Assembly: GCF_018320785.1 (NCBI RefSeq)
Contig: NC_054872.1
Coordinates: 41,590,551 to 41,654,550, forward strand
Source of the DNA: Cheilinus undulatus
Lineage: Eukaryota > Chordata > Actinopteri > Labriformes > Labridae
DNA length: 64,000 nucleotides
Direction: 5' to 3'
Shown here: in pieces, positions 59,509-64,000 of the stretch
Position numbering within the stretch: the first letter of the stretch is position 1
Layout: every line of letters begins with the position of its first letter
Notes under the pieces: model-generated
The model's input: only the letters and a program-made list of their open reading frames with translations
Databases searched by the model: none
Told to the model about the DNA's origin: nothing
Position numbers and translations under genes: made by a program

Positions 59509-60189
59509 CTTATTAAACAAACACCGGATGAGAGGGGAGGAAATTAATTCAGTTATGGGCAAGAGTTTATACCCTAGCAGTCAAAGGATGGAGGGAGGTA
59601 CAGAATGCACACAGATAACGTCCTTCTTCCAGGCATGAATACCCCAATGAGTTTTGTCTCACACTTGTGTAAATGTGTTTAAGATGAGCAGTAATATCAG
59701 AATTAGTCCACACCTGTTGTATCATATCTGCAACTTCAAAGTGTAAATTTTAGCAAGGAACTGGCTAAACAGTAATGTTTGATAAGTTCTGAGTGAAGCA
59801 AATATGGAAGCAAAGTTTTTAACTTGACGTATGGCCTGATGTTATAGTTTCCATTGGCAATCAGGAGGTGAAGTGATTAAATATAACAGATTCTTAAGAT
59901 TCAATTGATTTACATCTTAAAAACATAGCAGAATGACTTGATAACCTTTCAAGTTTCCTCTCCAGAGTGTGACAACACAGTACTGCTACAGTTGGAATAT
60001 GGCCTGTAAGATTAAATGCTGGCAGCTGCAACGGCACGTTTAAGTTTTTCTTGATTTTTAATCCTTTTAGTAGAGTCATATTGAATGCACAAAGGCTGTC
60101 CTCAATGCAAGTGACCCAGGTTCAAACCTGAACTGTGCCTTCTTTACCACATGCAATTCTCCCATCCAAGGCCTAAAAATAAGTCTTAA

Positions 60190-60420
60190 AAACTTCAGGC
60201 TCACTTGCAAGCACTTGTTTCTGTCAAGAACCGGTTTGGACAGCTCTGGCCTCTGATGGCCTCAGATACGTATCCAGTGGCTGGTTGATGACCCAGTCTG
60301 CATCCTTGCTCAGCATCCAAAAGGTGATGGAGGGCAGCAGGATCTTCTTCTCAGAGGAACACTGGATGAGAGGCAAAGAAATTAATTCAGTTATAGGCAA
60401 GAGTTTACTCTACATGCACC
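60190..60420 (-). repeat. Second, diverged copy of the exon-like block
   Basis: It aligns with 59335-59590, including flanks (ATTCAGTTATAGGCAAGAGT). One base is missing relative to the first copy (CCCTCCATCACC against CCCTCCAATCACC). The frame that suits the first copy is therefore broken here, while another frame is open for about 50 codons. It is a direct duplicate about 860 bp away. Confidence 0.55.
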
Positions 60421-61621
60421 CTATGGTCAGAGACCAGTACAGAGTCACAAAAGGCGAACGTTTCTCCTGTGGTTACAGTCTTACTCCCTGGGTGATTTTC
60501 ATTATGTGAGCATAAGATCTCCTTTTCCCCCTTTGTTTAAGCCTGTCAGTAGAGATATACTGGATCAGAACTGACCCAACTGAGCATTTTAAATAATTGT
60601 TAGATGGCCACTTGTATAAAAATGAACTTAAAGGTTAGACCACTGGTTGTCAACTGATCACACCTGAGGATCCACCACCTCGAAAAGGAGGGATCATGAC
60701 TTAAATTTCAAAGAATTTCAACCACACAAATCTATTTACTGCTGCATTTTTCCTCAGATGTTGTAGAACATTACTATGACTAAAAATGTCAGTTGACTAC
60801 TATTTTAAATAGATAAAATAGATCTTTTCTGAGAAACACTGAAAAAAATATGTTTAATTTTCATGAAGTACTAAAGCAAGATAAAGATATTAATGCTGGA
60901 CTGTTGGACATTCACATTGCAAATGATCTACATCGGGACTTTCATCATTAGTTCAAAATCAGTTAAAGCATTATATGGTGCATTATATCATAGGCTGCAC
61001 ACTTGTATTAATTTTACAATTTGTTTGATTAAATTAGTTCAAAGAAATAAAATTCCTTCAGGAAAAATAAAGACTGAATCTCAAGAATTTTTCTTGGACT
61101 AGAACTGGACTAAAATGTTGAGTTTTCATTGACCAAATCTAGATTAAAACTACAAAAATTAAGTGACTAAAATGTGACTAAACCTAAAAAAAACCCTCAA
61201 AGTAATGCAACTAAAATGTGACAAAAAAAGACTACATTCAAAATATCTGCCAAGAGTGACACTGAAAAAGATAAATCTTGTTATATCCCCTTGTAAGTAA
61301 TTTTTTTAAAGAGATCCCAAGAAACTAACAGATTATCATGGGAAACCAGCTTTTTAATTCCAAGATAAGGAGAAAAATAAGTCAAGATCTCAAGGAAACA
61401 TCCAAAGTACACTTGCACAAGCTGCAAAACAGCAACACACAAGAAAGAAATGAAGACAAGTCCACTTAAGGTTTCGGTACATCATGGTCCTAACCCATTG
61501 GTAGAGGCAACAGAAAAAAACAATCAACCAGCTAAAGGTATTCTGAAAAAGTGGGATAAAGTTGTCAATAATTTGGGTGAAACATGACTGTGTTGAAAAG
61601 TACACCTTATTCTGTACCCAC

Positions 61622-61779
61622 CTTTGGCTGTAGCTCCCAGCGTAAGGATGCCTGACTCAGCTTCTCCCGAGGATGGAAGAACCAAAGACCATCTCCTTGT
61701 AGAATGGCAGGATATGGAACAGCAGCACTGCGTCCCTGAAAAGTCTGCCAAAATATCCAACGCTGCAGCATTGGACATT
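61622..61779 (-). CDS. Possible further exon of the minus-strand gene
   Basis: Between ATTGCTAG and CAGCCAAAG|GTGGGT on the minus strand, 158 nt is open in the frame MLQRWIFWQTFQGRSAAVPY then PAILQGDGLWFFHPREK. It leaves in phase 0, which would fit the block at 59508. A second frame is open too. There is no family match. Confidence 0.25.
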
Positions 61780-62039
61780 CTAGCAATCAGTTATGAAAAA
61801 GCAGAGACATACAAATACACAAAGGAATGCAGACATGACTAGAACAGCATAAAAAGTGAAGTTATCAGTACACGCCATGGCCTTGGGGTCTACAGTCTTT
61901 ATCCCCATCATCCAGGTTATTGTTCTCATCTCCATCCAAGTAACCTCATGCAGCTGGGTGGTTTTGCAGGAGTGATGAAACAAGGTTTAATGCCTTGCTG
62001 GTTGTCAGGATTCGCCATCAGTTGAGCAGTTGTTCCTTT

Positions 62040-62580
62040 GAGAGGACCTTATAAATGTTCTGTTGCTGCACTTTAATTTCCTTGAAAGATAGTTGTTCCA
62101 TTATTTCCTTGAAAGAACTTAAATGAACTTTGTTTTCATGCCATTGATCTGAGCGTGATTTGTGAATATTGTTATTTTGCTGTTGTTCCATTGTTGATCC
62201 ATTGTTTCCTTGAAAGCATCATGGACATTGTTGATGTTGTGATGTTTCCCTGGGAGTAGTTTGGATTTTGTTGTTCCAATGTTGGTCCAAATTTCCTTGA
62301 AGCACTTTAAGGAAATCATTGTTTGCTGTTGTTCTCTTGTTGCTCCATTGTTTCCTCAAAAGTATTTTGCCCACATTGTTGACATTGGGATGTTTTCCAG
62401 ATAGCACTTTAAATGTTATTGTTCTGTTGTTGGCCCACGTTTCCTTTACAGTGCCTCCTGAACATTGTAGTTTCTTTCAAAAAGGTTTTGGAGGTGGTTG
62501 GTGTGGTGGTGCTCTTTGTTGTGATTTTCTGAGGTTTCCTTGAAAGTACCTTGTTATGATGACGATTTGTTATATTTTTT
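62040..62580 (+). repeat. Degenerate tandem repeat of TTGTT/CCATTGTTTCCTTGAAAG words
   Basis: The words TGTTGTTCC, CCATTGTTTCCTTGAAAG, ACATTGTTGA and TGATGTTT recur every 80-100 bp with changes. No gene is seen; small open frames are artefacts. Confidence 0.55.
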
Positions 62581-62968
62581 TATTGTGGAACTTTTGGTTT
62601 TTTTTGTGCCCTTTTTGCACATTTTGTGACTTTTGTTTCAGCTCAGCTGTGCTGAAAAGGTGTGTTTTATTAACCTAGTCCTTGTTTTGATTTTTGTTGT
62701 TTCAAGTGTACACTTAAACAAAATATTATTTTAAACAGTTTGCTGTTTTTATTAATTTTGGAAACCCTTTTAAAACTTTTTGTTGTGCAGAGATTATATT
62801 AAAGGCATATTGATAATTTTGTTTTTGTGTTTTTGGTTTTGTTGATTACTGTGTTTTTGTCACTGATCAACCATGCAGCATAATAACATTAAATAAACTT
62901 GACTCACCTGTGAAGACGACCTACCTGTTGTAAAATGGAGGTGTAGCTGAAGGCTGGATAAACCCTCT

Positions 62969-63175
62969 GAAGGGTGGAAGCAGACCCAAAGGTCTAAAGA
63001 ACCCTTTCAAGGGTGGAAGCAGACCCAAAGGTCTAAAGTACCCCACTGAAGGGTGGAAGCAGACCCAAAGGTCTAAAGTACCCCACTGAAGGGTGGAAGC
63101 AGACCCAAAGGTCTAAAGTACCCCACTGAAGGGTGGAAGCAGACCCAAAGGCCCAAGGAACCCTATATAGGGTAG
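62969..63175 (+). repeat. 40-bp minisatellite
   Basis: Five to six units start at about 62972, 63011, 63051, 63091, 63131 and 63170. The unit is GGGTGGAAGCAGACCCAAAG plus GTCTAAAGTACCCCACTGAA. The middle three are nearly identical, so it is recent. Confidence 0.85.
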
Positions 63176-63300
63176 AGGCAGCCCACAGGCCGGAGGAACC
63201 GTCCACCTGAACACCAGCACAAGGCCGGCCAGCGGGGGCCCTCTGATGGTGGGTATGAGTGCCAGTCGATCAGGTTGTGAATTGTCACTCACAGCAAAAC
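63175..63300 (+). repeat. Sequence beside the minisatellite, repeated at 63835-63960
   Basis: CACCAGCACAAGGCCGGCCA then GCGGGGGCCCT, and CAGTCGATCAGG..GTGAATTGTCA, recur at about 63880-63945. There they are again preceded by a single AAGGGTGGAAGCAGAC unit. The whole seems part of a larger repeat of about 660 bp running off the window. Confidence 0.65.
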
Positions 63301-63339
63301 AACAGAAAAACAAAATGCTGACATTACTGATCGTGATTC

Positions 63340-63545
63340 AATTATCATTAGCAAATGGAACAACATGGTAAAAGAGGACAGAAATATTCCCAGCATTACT
63401 GCTGGTGTTTTAATTACCATTAGCAGAAGGAAGCAGCAGGGACATTGTCAGCATGACTAGTAGTATTTTTATTACCATTAGCAGAATGATATAGCAGGCA
63501 CATTGCCAACCTTAATTTTCATTATCATTAATAAAGTGAAAATAA
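63340..63545 (+). repeat. Short diverged tandem repeat
   Basis: AATTATCATTAGCAAATGG, AATTACCATTAGCAGAAGG, TATTACCATTAGCAGAATG and CATTATCATTAATAAAGTG occur at about 63341, 63403, 63470 and 63520. Confidence 0.55.
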
Positions 63546-64000
63546 AAAAAAATAAAGGACAACTTTAACACAAGGTTCACCAACCTCCAATGACCCAGTC
63601 TTTGAACAGTTCAGTCTTGATGGACACATCCAGGTGTAGGCAGGGATGGCTGGCGCTTCCATCCAGATGTGAGCGTTGACAGTTGTTCCTCTGAGACGAT
63701 GGCGGTTGTCAGGGCTTTTGATACATTATTTGTTAAAGACTGTTTAAGAGGGAAAATGTAAGTTCTTTTTCAAAGTAACACTCATTGGTATCGTTTTTTG
63801 TTAACACACTCAAAGGAACCCTCTGAAGGGTGGAAGCAGACTCACAGGCTGGACGAACCATCCAACTGACCACCAGCACAAGGCTGGCCAGCAGGGGCCC
63901 TCCCATGGCAGGTCAGACTCCCAGTCAATCAGATGGTGAATTGTCATTTCGGCTAAAAAGAGGAACGCAATGAATCTTTAATACCATTTACGGTGTAAAA

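Noticed and set aside
62969-63175. CRISPR-like array
   Set aside because: Units are contiguous 40-bp repeats without unique spacers, in a eukaryotic genome.

Overview
The window looks like nuclear DNA of a teleost fish. Its genes are split by GT-AG introns, and the introns and spacers are full of Tc1-like, hAT-like and TTAA-target DNA transposons, LINE fragments and minisatellites. Nothing fixes the species.

The main content is a head-to-tail array of six plus-strand genes of the MS4A (CD20-like, four-transmembrane) family. Coding spans are gene 1 (15-6581), gene 2 (11617-15799), gene 3 (19851-27386), gene 4 (33941-38920), gene 5 (40824-43414) and gene 6 (46638-54986). All share one plan: a non-coding first exon (visible for genes 2-6), an exon with the start codon and cytoplasmic N-terminus, TM1 plus the small loop, a 57-nt exon for TM2, TM3 plus the large cysteine-bearing extracellular loop, TM4, and a short cytoplasmic tail. 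Every coding junction is phase 0. Genes 1-4 form one subfamily (N-terminus MSVx.., tail SPDx..TS[ND]P). Genes 5-6 form a second, shorter one.

Genes 3 and 4 sit in a tandem segmental duplication (copy A about 18.12-28.46 kb, copy B about 31.61-39.69 kb). Introns near exon 5 differ by about 3%, but the extracellular-loop exons carry mostly amino-acid-changing differences. Copy B has also lost the ancestral splice acceptor of its last exon. In gene 6 the last coding exon runs into a TTAA-flanked MITE that supplies the final residues and the stop codon. Gene 5 has a GC-AG intron and a doubled acceptor at its last exon.

From about 57.2 kb the strand changes. A terminal exon with a plausible poly(A) signal, and one or two further exon-like blocks, suggest the 3' part of an unidentified minus-strand gene. 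The right end (62-64 kb) is mostly tandem repeats.

All positions and codon counts were read by eye; no alignment, splice-site or homology program was run.
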